From RHLJ01 sp048058975 (lineage in GTDB: Bacteria; Bacteroidota; Rhodothermia; Balneolales; Balneolaceae), in the NCBI GenBank assembly GCA_048058975.1, contig JBLLNP010000010.1, positions 78,019-142,018 of the forward strand: a DNA stretch of 64,000 nucleotides, written 5' to 3'. Shown here in pieces: positions 34,543 to 41,591 of the stretch (the first letter of the stretch is position 1; each line of letters starts with the position of its first letter). Below the pieces are notes generated by a model. The model was not told the DNA's origin and searched no databases. It saw only the letters and a program-made list of their open reading frames with translations. Both the position numbers and the translations under genes were made by a program.

Positions 34543-36000
34543 TTGGCTGAACAAAAACTTCACGTTTACAATACCCTTTCCCGAAAAAAAGAGCTTTTTG
34601 AGCCACTTAATCCTCCTTTTGTGGGGATGTATGTGTGTGGGCCCACTGTGTATGGCGATGCTCATTTAGGGCACGCTAAAAGCTATGTTTCGTTTGATAT
34701 CGTACTCCGCTATCTGCGTTATCTGGGGTACAATGTCCGATATGTTCAGAATATTACTGACGTGGGTCATTTGGTTGGTGATGGTGAAGAAGGCGAAGAC
34801 AAACTCGCTAAAAAGGCGCGTCTTGAGCAGGTTGATCCGATGCAGGTTGCTGAAAAGTACACCTACACTTATTTCCGGGATATGGACGCATTGAATGTGC
34901 TTCGTCCTGATATCGCTCCACGTGCAACTGGCCATATTCCAGAGCAAATAGCGATGATCAAAACCCTCATCGAAAAAGGCCATGCCTATAATGCAAATGG
35001 CAATGTGTATTTCGATGTGAGTTCCGATCCTGATTATGGAAAGCTTAGTGGTAGAAATGTGGAGGAGTCTGAATCAGGTACCCGCGTAGAGACTGCTTCC
35101 GACAAAAAAGATCCAAAAGACTTTGCCCTGTGGAAAAAAGCGGATAATGAGCATTTAATGAAGTGGGATTCCCCTTGGGGAGTAGGTTACCCTGGCTGGC
35201 ACATCGAGTGTTCAGTAATGAGTACTAAATATCTTGGGGAGAGTTTTGACATTCACGGAGGTGGATTGGAAAATCAGTTTCCACATCACGAATGTGAAAT
35301 TGCCCAGTCGGAATGCGCACATGATGCTCAGTTCGTGAAATACTGGATGCACAACAATATGGTGACTCTGGAAGGCCAGAAGATGGGGAAATCGCTCGGA
35401 AATGCGATTAATCTGGAAGAGTTTTTTAGCGGGCATCACAAGCTGCTAACCCGTCCCTGGAATCCGCAGGTAATTCGTTTCTTCTTGCTACAAAGTCATT
35501 ACCGAAGTACTACTGATTTCTCAGAAGATGCACTCGAAGCTGCTGAAACCGGATTAAAAAACCTGCATTCAATGATTAATTCTATTGAGAAAGCGGAAGC
35601 AGGAAACGGAAATGCTTTTGATATTGAAGGCTTCAAAGCATCTTTCGAAGAAGTGATGAACGATGACTTTAACTCTGCTCAGGCCATAGCTGTTTTGTTT
35701 GAAAACCTGAAGGAAATAAGGAAACAGATTACAGCGAATCAAACTCCTTCAAATCTTGGAGAGCTGAAAATCTTTCTTCATACGGTTGTGGAAGAAGTGC
35801 TTGGAATCTGGCCTAAAAAAGCAGGTGGTTCAGGAAATGGTGAACTCACATCAGGCTTGGTTGAGTTATTAATTGAAATCAGGAAAGATGCCCGAACCAA
35901 TAAAGATTTTGCACTTTCGGATAAAATCCGGGACGACTTGAAGGAATTAGGCGTACAGTTGATGGACGGAAAAGACGGCACGACTTTTAGTATTGACTAA
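34543..36000 (+). CDS. cysS: Cysteinyl-tRNA synthetase
   Basis: A 485-residue class I synthetase charging tRNA-Cys. I place the start at TTG 34543, seven bases after folE, which gives AEQKLHVYNTLSRKK; an open frame upstream runs antisense to nothing but overlaps folE and has no family similarity. Motifs: zinc-binding C32 in YVCGPTVYGDAHLGH, where HLGH is the HIGH signature; GWHIECSVMS and HHECEIAQ give the other zinc ligands; KMGKSLGN is the KMSKS loop. The C-terminal DALR-type helical domain is complete and the protein ends FSID. The TAA overlaps the yidD ATG by one base. Confidence 0.96.
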   Translation: MAEQKLHVYNTLSRKKELFEPLNPPFVGMYVCGPTVYGDAHLGHAKSYVSFDIVLRYLRYLGYNVRYVQNITDVGHLVGDGEEGEDKLAKKARLEQVDPMQVAEKYTYTYFRDMDALNVLRPDIAPRATGHIPEQIAMIKTLIEKGHAYNANGNVYFDVSSDPDYGKLSGRNVEESESGTRVETASDKKDPKDFALWKKADNEHLMKWDSPWGVGYPGWHIECSVMSTKYLGESFDIHGGGLENQFPHHECEIAQSECAHDAQFVKYWMHNNMVTLEGQKMGKSLGNAINLEEFFSGHHKLLTRPWNPQVIRFFLLQSHYRSTTDFSEDALEAAETGLKNLHSMINSIEKAEAGNGNAFDIEGFKASFEEVMNDDFNSAQAIAVLFENLKEIRKQITANQTPSNLGELKIFLHTVVEEVLGIWPKKAGGSGNGELTSGLVELLIEIRKDARTNKDFALSDKIRDDLKELGVQLMDGKDGTTFSID

Positions 36001-36257
36001 TGAGAGCGCTGAAATTCATATTCAGCAAACTAATTATTGGAATTGTACGATTTTACCAGTTAGCGATTTCTCCATGGTTGGGAAGCAGCTGCCGGTACTC
36101 TCCCACTTGTTCGCATTACGTGATTGAAGCCGTGAACGAATGGGGACCATTAAAAGGATTCTGGTTGGGAATCAAACGGATTGGTCGGTGTCACCCCTGG
36201 GGCGGCGATGGCTATGATCCGGTTCCGGAGAACCCTAAGAAGAAATTGAAATCATAA
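36000..36257 (+). CDS. yidD: Membrane protein insertion efficiency factor YidD
   Basis: An 85-residue protein with an amphipathic N-terminus (LIIGIVRFYQLAISPWLGSSCR) and the family core CRYSPTCSHYVIEAVNEWG, then GIKRIGRCHPWGGDGYDPVP, shown here in pieces. The three Cys are conserved. YidD aids YidC-dependent insertion of inner membrane proteins. The ATG at 36000 shares a base with the cysS stop (TAATG), so it is translationally coupled. It is normally linked to rpmH-rnpA-yidC; here it sits with cysS instead. Confidence 0.95.
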   Translation: MRALKFIFSKLIIGIVRFYQLAISPWLGSSCRYSPTCSHYVIEAVNEWGPLKGFWLGIKRIGRCHPWGGDGYDPVPENPKKKLKS

Positions 36258-36258
36258 G

Positions 36259-36334
36259 GTCATTCTGAGCGAAAGCGAAGAATCTGCACAGATCATTAAT
36301 TGTGCAGATCCTTCGGAAGTATCCTCAGGATGAC
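36259..36334. repeat. Intergenic inverted repeat (GTCATTCTGAG...GGATGAC type)
   Basis: A 76-bp imperfect palindrome starting two bases after yidD: GTCATTCTGAGCG at one end and CCTCAGGATGAC at the other, with an inner CTGCACA/TGTGCAG stem around GATCATTAAT. This sequence class is a well-known dispersed intergenic repeat of Bacteroidota-related genomes and can form one long hairpin, so it may also terminate the folE-cysS-yidD transcript. Confidence 0.7.
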
Positions 36335-36345
36335 AAATAAACCCA

Positions 36346-36384
36346 ATTAACGAATAACGATTCACGAAAACGTTATTCGTTAAT
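36346..36384. repeat. Perfect 14-bp inverted repeat upstream of hisI
   Basis: ATTAACGAATAACG (36346-36359) and CGTTATTCGTTAAT (36371-36384) are perfect inverted copies around 11 bases, ending 19 bp before the hisI ATG. The AT-rich stem could be an operator, a slippage-derived element or an mRNA hairpin; part of it (TTAATTGTTATT) is seen again near 32905-32920. Confidence 0.6.
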
Positions 36385-36403
36385 TGTTATTCGAAAGCTA
36401 TTA

Positions 36404-36889
36404 ATGATGAAAGAAATAAATTTTAAAAAGCGTATCTCTGTTTTCCAGGTAGAAGAAGAAAAAGACCTGGCTCCTAAATTTCAGGAAGACGGACTTATTC
36501 CCGTAGTCACTACCGATTACACTTCCGGTGAGCTCCTCATGCATGGCTATATGAACGAAGAAGCCCTAAAGAAAACCATTGAGCTTGGAGAAGCCGTGTA
36601 CTATTCCCGCAGTCGTGATACCCTATGGCACAAAGGCGCTACTTCGGGCCTGACTCAGATCGTGAAAGAAATGCGCATTGACGACGACCAGGACTGTGTG
36701 TGGCTACGTGTGGAAGTACAAGGCAACGGAGCGAGCTGTCACGTAGGCTATCGCTCATGCTTCTACCGCAGTGTGCCCACCGGTAAAGACTTCTTTGATA
36801 AAGACGGCGAACTTACTTTTGAAGAATCGGAAAAAGTCTTCGATCCGGAAGAAGTCTATGGCGATGCTCCGAATCCTACAAAGTTATAG
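36404..36889 (+). CDS. hisI: Phosphoribosyl-AMP cyclohydrolase
   Basis: A 161-residue HisI enzyme opening the adenine ring of PR-AMP in histidine synthesis. Core motifs are GELLMHGYMNEEALKKTIE, YYSRSRDTLWHKGATSG and the metal-binding DDDQDCVWLRVE, with the later Cys in NGASCHVGYRSCFYR. The HisE pyrophosphohydrolase domain that is fused in many bacteria is absent. The N-terminus carries about 30 extra residues. It stands away from any his operon, after a block of intergenic repeats. Confidence 0.93.
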   Translation: MMKEINFKKRISVFQVEEEKDLAPKFQEDGLIPVVTTDYTSGELLMHGYMNEEALKKTIELGEAVYYSRSRDTLWHKGATSGLTQIVKEMRIDDDQDCVWLRVEVQGNGASCHVGYRSCFYRSVPTGKDFFDKDGELTFEESEKVFDPEEVYGDAPNPTKL

Positions 36890-36922
36890 TTTCTGGGAAA
36901 AGACAATGAAGCCACTTTTCTA

Positions 36923-37013
36923 GTCATTCCTGCGTAGGCAGGAATCTGGAGTTGCATAGAATATACCTACCCTTAAAACAGCTACGGATTCCGGGAATAC
37001 GCCACGGAATGAC
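36923..37013. repeat. Intergenic inverted repeat (GTCATTCC...GGAATGAC type)
   Basis: GTCATTCC (36923-36930) and GGAATGAC (37006-37013) close a 91-bp imperfect palindrome with inner TGCGTAGGCAGGAATC and GGATTCCGGGAATACGCC. It belongs to the same class as the element at 36259. The gap 36890-37190 contains only this and an AT-rich leader. Confidence 0.65.
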
Positions 37014-37190
37014 ATGTCACTTATTATTTGCTAAGAATAGGAATACCTTGCTGTTAAGGGATATATAGAGTTTATTCCATTTTACCTTAAAAATAACTAG
37101 GATAAACTGAATAAAACTTAAACTTGAAATAGGGATAAAGTGAATAGAGTTCACTTTACGCTGTTGTTGTTGGGCATTTGAAAAAATACA

Positions 37191-37655
37191 ATGAAGTACA
37201 AGAATTATAAATCTGCAATTCACAATTTCACTCATTCTTTCATGAGCATAGACTACATGAAAAGTGGAAGACTTTCTGTGAACGTTTTGATCGACTTGTA
37301 CATCCTTGGACTTGAAACTAAGACAACGTTTGACTTTATCAAAAAGACCATACAACCCGACAAAGCTGAATCAAAGGAAAGTAAACAGTTGCTAAATGAT
37401 TATTTGGATTGGCTGCCAGAACACTTTTCAAATCACAACTGCGACTTGACCAAATTGGAGAAATTAGAAACAACCATTTGGACTGACTTCGACTCAGCAT
37501 TTTCGCCACCAAGAATGAATGATACAATTGAATTTACAGTCAACGGTGTGACAATTTGGAAAGCTGACGAACGAGAAGAACAAACAATTGAGATTTCACA
37601 GACCGAGTTGATAAAGAAGAACTTTTTGAAATTGAGAGTACCTGAAATGAAATAA
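37191..37655 (+). CDS. Protein of unknown function
   Basis: A 154-residue soluble protein (MKYKNYKSAIHNFTHSFMS) rich in Lys, Asn and Thr, with a higher AT content than its neighbours. It contains LLNDYLDWLPEHFSNH and TIEFTVNGVTIWKAD. I recognise no domain. Its stop overlaps the ATG of the truncated CPCC gene (TAATG), a coupling often seen in small toxin-antitoxin-like or immunity modules, but there is no other evidence for such a role. Base composition and position among repeats suggest acquired DNA. Confidence 0.5.
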   Translation: MKYKNYKSAIHNFTHSFMSIDYMKSGRLSVNVLIDLYILGLETKTTFDFIKKTIQPDKAESKESKQLLNDYLDWLPEHFSNHNCDLTKLEKLETTIWTDFDSAFSPPRMNDTIEFTVNGVTIWKADEREEQTIEISQTELIKKNFLKLRVPEMK

Positions 37656-37843
37656 TGAGTGAGACTAAAAAATACTATTGTCCTTGTTGCGTGTATGATA
37701 CATTAATCGAAGAGCCACCTGGAACATACAACATTTGCAAAATATGCTTTTGGGAAGATGACCCCTCTCTAGCGCAAGCATCCGCTTACGCTTACCTTAA
37801 TTTGATCTCGTTCCGAAGGTCCTCCTTCGGAATACAGTCCTGA
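37655..37843 (+). pseudogene. CPCC-type cysteine-rich protein, truncated by an intergenic repeat
   Basis: The N-terminus KKYYCPCCVYDTL...GTYNICKICFWEDD is the CPCC-family signature (PF14206 type), with two Cys pairs probably binding zinc. Family members normally continue after WEDD with a Gly/Asn-rich stretch and a conserved SLxEA segment, but here the frame passes at about residue 37 into the repeat that starts at 37763 (PSLAQASAYAYLNL...) and stops at 37843. The 62-residue product is therefore a chimera lacking the second half of the domain. Likely a broken gene; a residual zinc knuckle could still fold. Confidence 0.65.
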
Positions 37844-37905
37844 AGCTCCAGCTTTCAATACTTTGTGCCTTACCCGAACTTACTTCAAGCGGACGCTTGA
37901 AGTAG
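37763..37905. repeat. Dispersed repeat, long copy (interrupts the CPCC gene)
   Basis: A 143-bp element. Its left end CCTCTCTAGCGCAAGC and CCGCTTACGCTTACC and its right end GCCTTACCCGAACTTACTTC and AAGCGGACGCTTGAAGTAG match both ends of the 67-bp element at 38982. In between it has about 70 extra bases, with a TTCCGAAGG/CCTTCGGAA palindrome (near 37811-37831) and TGAAGCTCCAGCTTTCA. It lies inside the CPCC reading frame, so it looks mobile or once mobile. Confidence 0.65.
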
Positions 37906-38004
37906 AAGAGCTTATATCAAGCCTAGTTTACCCTATTACCTCAACTAGCAGCGGATTGAATTTTCCCCTATAATCTGCTTTCAAAAGAATTTAGTTCACC
38001 ATTT

Positions 38005-38973
38005 ATGAAAGCAGCCGTTACAACCAAAGCCGGAAATCCGGAGGTTATTGAAATCCTGGACGTTGATCTTCCTGAAATTAAACCCGGTTGGATGTTAATT
38101 AACGTGAAAGCCTTTGGGCTGAACCGTTCGGAGCTGTTTACCCGGCGAGGAGATTCACCGGGAGTAGCTTTTCCCCGAATACAGGGCATTGAGTGTGTTG
38201 GAATTGTTGAAGAAGACCCATCCGGAACCTATTCCAAAGGACAACAAGTTGCAGCCATTATGGGAGGAATGGGCCGCTTCTTTGATGGCGGCTATGCCGA
38301 ATATGTATCTGTTCCATTGGAGATCGTTTTTCCGTTTCAAAGTGGTCTTTCGTGGGACACTCTTGGTGCCATTCCGGAAATGTTTCAAACGGTCTCAGGT
38401 TCTCTAAATCAGGCTCTTGAAATTCAATCGGGTGAATCATTATTGATTCGCGGAGGTACTTCTTCCATCGGTATGTTAGCCTGTCAGCTTGCAAAATCAG
38501 AAGGCGTAACAGTTATTTCATCTACCAGAAATCCCGACAAAAAAAAGGCTTTGATTGATAACGGTGCTGACTTTGTGGTTATCGATGATGGTAGTGTAAA
38601 AGAGCAGGTTAAAGAAATCTTTCCTGAAGGCGTGAATAAAGTACTGGAACTCATCGGTACCAGAACTATAAAAGACTCTCTTAAATGTATTGCCACTAAA
38701 GGAATGGTTTGCATGACCGGGATACTCGGTAACGAATGGACCATGCATGATTTTACCCCTATGGGAGACATCCCTTCGCTGGGAAGACTAACTGTGTATA
38801 TGGGAGAATCCGGGAATCTGTCTAAAGCTTTACTTCAGGAGTTCATTAATAAAGTTGAAAGCGGAGATATCAAACTTAATATTGATTCTGTTTTCAGCCT
38901 GGATAAAGTAGCCGAAGCCCATCAATACATGGAAGACAACAAAGCGAAGGGCAAAATAGTGGTTAAAATTTGA
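38005..38973 (+). CDS. Zinc-independent quinone oxidoreductase (MDR superfamily)
   Basis: A 322-residue NADPH-dependent oxidoreductase of the medium-chain dehydrogenase/reductase type. The N-terminal GroES-like domain has KAFGLNRSELFTRRGDSPG and GIECVGIVEEDP; the cofactor domain shows LLIRGGTSSIGMLACQLAK and VISSTRNPDKKK. The Cys/His ligands of the zinc enzymes are missing, as in quinone oxidoreductase QOR-like members. It ends in the family closing motif GKIVVKI. The gene is monocistronic and lies between two copies of one dispersed repeat. Confidence 0.88.
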   Translation: MKAAVTTKAGNPEVIEILDVDLPEIKPGWMLINVKAFGLNRSELFTRRGDSPGVAFPRIQGIECVGIVEEDPSGTYSKGQQVAAIMGGMGRFFDGGYAEYVSVPLEIVFPFQSGLSWDTLGAIPEMFQTVSGSLNQALEIQSGESLLIRGGTSSIGMLACQLAKSEGVTVISSTRNPDKKKALIDNGADFVVIDDGSVKEQVKEIFPEGVNKVLELIGTRTIKDSLKCIATKGMVCMTGILGNEWTMHDFTPMGDIPSLGRLTVYMGESGNLSKALLQEFINKVESGDIKLNIDSVFSLDKVAEAHQYMEDNKAKGKIVVKI

Positions 38974-38981
38974 TCTTTTCT

Positions 38982-39048
38982 CCTCTCTCTGGCGCATGCG
39001 TCCGCTTGCGCCTTACCCGAAATTGCTCCAAGCGGACATTTGAAGTAG
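38982..39048. repeat. Dispersed repeat, short copy
   Basis: A 67-bp element, 8 bp after the oxidoreductase stop: CCTCTCTCTGGCGCATGCG, TCCGCTTGCGCCTTACCCGA and TCCAAGCGGACATTTGAAGTAG. It corresponds to the joined ends of the element at 37763 with the middle deleted. CAAGCGGA pairs with TCCGCTTG, so it forms a hairpin and may act as the gene's terminator. Confidence 0.65.
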
Positions 39049-39127
39049 TGGTAGTAGATTAATCTATTGATTTTACCCTTCTGTGATACTTTCTTTTTTC
39101 CCTGATTTTATCTTTAAATAAAAAATC

Positions 39128-39586
39128 ATGAAAGCACTAGTACTCTCCCTTTTCATTTTACTGCCTGTTGCAGGATTTACTCAAACTTCTGAATCAGAAT
39201 ATTTCAATCTGGATAAAGACAAACTTGCGATTAAAGGCTACGATCCGGTAAGCTATTTCACCGAAAAAGAACCCCTGGAAGGACAAAAAGAACTCTCTCA
39301 CGAATATAACGGTGCAACCTACCACTTCGCTTCCGAAGCGAACTTAGAAACATTTAAAGCCGATCCGGCAAAGTATGAACCAGCCTATGGTGGTTGGTGT
39401 GCGTATGCGATGGGTAAGGGTTATACCGCAGATGCTAATCCAAAAACCTTCAAAATTGTTGACGGAAAGCTGCTTCTCTTCTATAATAAGTTTTTGGTGA
39501 ATACTCTTCCGAAATGGAATAAAGACGAAGCCACCCTCTACCCTGCTGCAGAAAAGAACTGGGCAGAGAAGAGTTTTAAGCGCTAG
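39128..39586 (+). CDS. Secreted YHS-domain protein
   Basis: A 152-residue exported protein (signal peptide MKALVLSLFILLPVAGFTQ). The YHS core is LAIKGYDPVSYFTEKEPLEG, then YHFASEANLETFKADPAKY and EPAYGGWCAYAMGKG. YHS domains are small, possibly metal-binding modules found with copper and heavy-metal proteins. The C-terminus (LLFYNKFLVNTLPKWNKD) is typical of the stand-alone periplasmic group. No metal-transport gene is adjacent; role unknown. Confidence 0.9.
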   Translation: MKALVLSLFILLPVAGFTQTSESEYFNLDKDKLAIKGYDPVSYFTEKEPLEGQKELSHEYNGATYHFASEANLETFKADPAKYEPAYGGWCAYAMGKGYTADANPKTFKIVDGKLLLFYNKFLVNTLPKWNKDEATLYPAAEKNWAEKSFKR

Positions 39587-39654
39587 ATATTTCTCTCTCT
39601 GTTACTCCAACAGAAATGAGAATCCTGAGTAGAGTCTTTGATCATCAACCCCGG

Positions 39655-39697
39655 ATCCCTCTGTCTGTCTTTGCCGGCAGGCAGATTTCGCAGGGAT
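39655..39697. repeat. Intergenic palindrome with GCCGGCAGGCAG core
   Basis: ATCCCT (39655-39660) and AGGGAT (39692-39697) enclose CTGTCTGTC and GCCGGCAGGCAG. The inner core resembles the one near 19842 (CCTGTCGGCAGACAG), so these are probably members of one dispersed class. It lies between the YHS and second GH16 genes. Confidence 0.5.
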
Positions 39698-39772
39698 GAC
39701 TTCTTACAATAATAAAGCACATGTAGCCTAGCAGATAATTCCATACCTTATCTGATAACTAAACTACTAAAA

Positions 39773-40636
39773 ATGGAACGGGTACTTACATATTTATTGG
39801 TTACCTCATTCTTGTCTATAGCCTTGATGTCTTGTATGGAAAAAGAGCAAAAAACGGATTCAATATCTTATAATAATAATGGAATTTATAAACCAGGTGC
39901 CGATTGGGAACTGGTCTGGTCGGATGATTTTTCAGGAGAAACTATAAATCCAGAGAACTGGAACTTTCAAGAGGTAGAAGCCGGTCTTTTTAACGAAGAG
40001 TGGCAACGATATACCGATAGCGAGCAGAATGCATATATCGAAAACAACCAACTAGTAATTAAAGCGATTCACGAGAGTGATGAACATGGATTGAATCAAT
40101 ACACTTCGGCACGCCTGAATACGGCAAACAAACAAAGCTGGAAGTATGGTAAAATTGCAGCCAGAATTAAGCTGCCTTATGGAAAAGGTATCTGGCCTGC
40201 CTTTTGGATGCTTGGTGCTAACATCAATGAAAACGGAGGCGATACTCCGTGGCCGCAATCCGGCGAAATCGATATCCTGGAATTATATGGAACCAAAGAT
40301 GATGCTATGGTGGAAGCGAATATCCACTATGCAGATAGCGAAAACAAGCACGCAATGATGGGCGCAGTTTCATATACGCTGGATGAAGGTATCTTTGCAG
40401 ATGATTTCCACATTTTTGAACTGGAATGGACTAAAGAATATATAAAGTGGTTCGTTGATGGAAATGAATATGCAACGACAGATATTTCATCATTTGAGCT
40501 TACTGAGTTCCATGAAGAGTTTTTTCTTTTGTTAAATATTGCTGTTGGTGGTACATGGGCAGGACGACCAGATGACTCTACTCCTTTTCCACAATACATG
40601 TATGTTGATTGGATTCGGGTGTATCAGCAGAAATAG
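39773..40636 (+). CDS. Glycoside hydrolase family 16 lipoprotein (second copy)
   Basis: A 287-residue lipoprotein, MERVLTYLLVTSFLSIALMSC with lipid Cys21. The GH16 active site is E165-I-D167-I-L-E170 (SGEIDILELYG), preceded by GKIAARIKLPYGKGIWPAFW, which is typical of laminarinases, and followed by the closing strand MYVDWIRVYQQ. It is distinct from the first GH16 protein at 29973 in sequence but has the same architecture, so both likely attack beta-1,3-type glucans at the cell surface. It is transcribed alone, convergent with the ATP-grasp gene. Confidence 0.92.
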   Translation: MERVLTYLLVTSFLSIALMSCMEKEQKTDSISYNNNGIYKPGADWELVWSDDFSGETINPENWNFQEVEAGLFNEEWQRYTDSEQNAYIENNQLVIKAIHESDEHGLNQYTSARLNTANKQSWKYGKIAARIKLPYGKGIWPAFWMLGANINENGGDTPWPQSGEIDILELYGTKDDAMVEANIHYADSENKHAMMGAVSYTLDEGIFADDFHIFELEWTKEYIKWFVDGNEYATTDISSFELTEFHEEFFLLLNIAVGGTWAGRPDDSTPFPQYMYVDWIRVYQQK

Positions 40637-40688
40637 TAATTCTAGGAATCTCTTTCTTGTCTCTCCTCTAGGAGGGACAGTTCCATAC

Positions 40689-41588
40689 TCACTTAAGTTT
40701 TCCTACGATCACTCCCGCAAGCTTTTCTGCCGCCTTCTTATTCCTCCTGAACCAAAGCTCCGGTTCTATCAACTCTACTTCTGATACGGCCAGTTCACCT
40801 TCATTATCCCACATCACATCTACACGCGCATATGCAGGAAGTGGCACACAAGCTTTGGCAACTTCTTCTGCAAAGGTTATCTCTTCGGGAGAAGGATTGT
40901 ATTCATGAAGTGAACCTCCAAAATCATCCTGCACCCGGAAATCACCCGACTTTCCTTTTTTTAGAACTGAATGCGTGTATCTTCCTCCGATCACCATGAA
41001 AGATACTTCACCTTTTATCATGATGTTTTTTTGAAAGGGCTGGATCATCATATCTTCGTTTTCAATCAATGATCGGAAAATGGATTCGTGTTCTTCAATA
41101 TTATCCTTATTCAATCGATAGGTGTGCCTGGCAGCTCCGGCAATTGTGGGTTTCAGAATTACCTCTTCCCAATTGGTTTCTGCAATAACCTCAGCCAAAG
41201 GCCGCCTCTCTCCCCGTTCGATATACCTTGTTTCGACTATCCTAATTCCTTTCCCTTTCAAATCCAGCAAATACCACTTATCCATATTCCAGCGGATTTG
41301 GGATACCGGATTAAAGAATTGGGTTTGCGACTCTACCCTTTTTAGCCAGGTTTTAAATTCCTCAAAACGATCGAAATAATCCCATGTAGTTCTGAAAACA
41401 GCAGATTTCGTGGTTGACCAATCAAAATCAGGATCTGCCCAATCTTTTCGGGCAACCTTTAATCCCAATTCCTCTAGTGAGGCTTGAAGAAGTCCATCTT
41501 CGGTAAGCACATTTTGAATGTAGTCATTTACCTTAGTCGGGTTCAAATACCTCGATTCCGTTAAAATGACCACATCAAATTTTTTCAT
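40689..41588 (-). CDS. ATP-grasp enzyme of unknown substrate
   Basis: A 299-residue protein of the ATP-grasp fold. The N-terminal part has FRTTWDYFDRFEEF; the ATP-binding central part shows VILKPTIAGAARHTYRL and MIQPFQKNIMIKGEVSFMVI; the C-terminal metal-binding part has ARVDVMWDNEGELAVSEVELIEPEL. Related proteins are usually called glutathione-synthetase-like or RimK-like ligases. The substrate cannot be told. It lies 4 bp past the DEAD-box helicase gene on the same strand, so co-transcription is likely. Confidence 0.82.
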   Translation of the reverse strand: MKKFDVVILTESRYLNPTKVNDYIQNVLTEDGLLQASLEELGLKVARKDWADPDFDWSTTKSAVFRTTWDYFDRFEEFKTWLKRVESQTQFFNPVSQIRWNMDKWYLLDLKGKGIRIVETRYIERGERRPLAEVIAETNWEEVILKPTIAGAARHTYRLNKDNIEEHESIFRSLIENEDMMIQPFQKNIMIKGEVSFMVIGGRYTHSVLKKGKSGDFRVQDDFGGSLHEYNPSPEEITFAEEVAKACVPLPAYARVDVMWDNEGELAVSEVELIEPELWFRRNKKAAEKLAGVIVGKLK

Positions 41589-41591
41589 TAT

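Noticed and set aside
37191..37843. Toxin-antitoxin or immunity pair
   Set aside because: The overlap and AT-richness suggest a small mobile module, but neither protein shows a toxin or antitoxin fold and the second is truncated.
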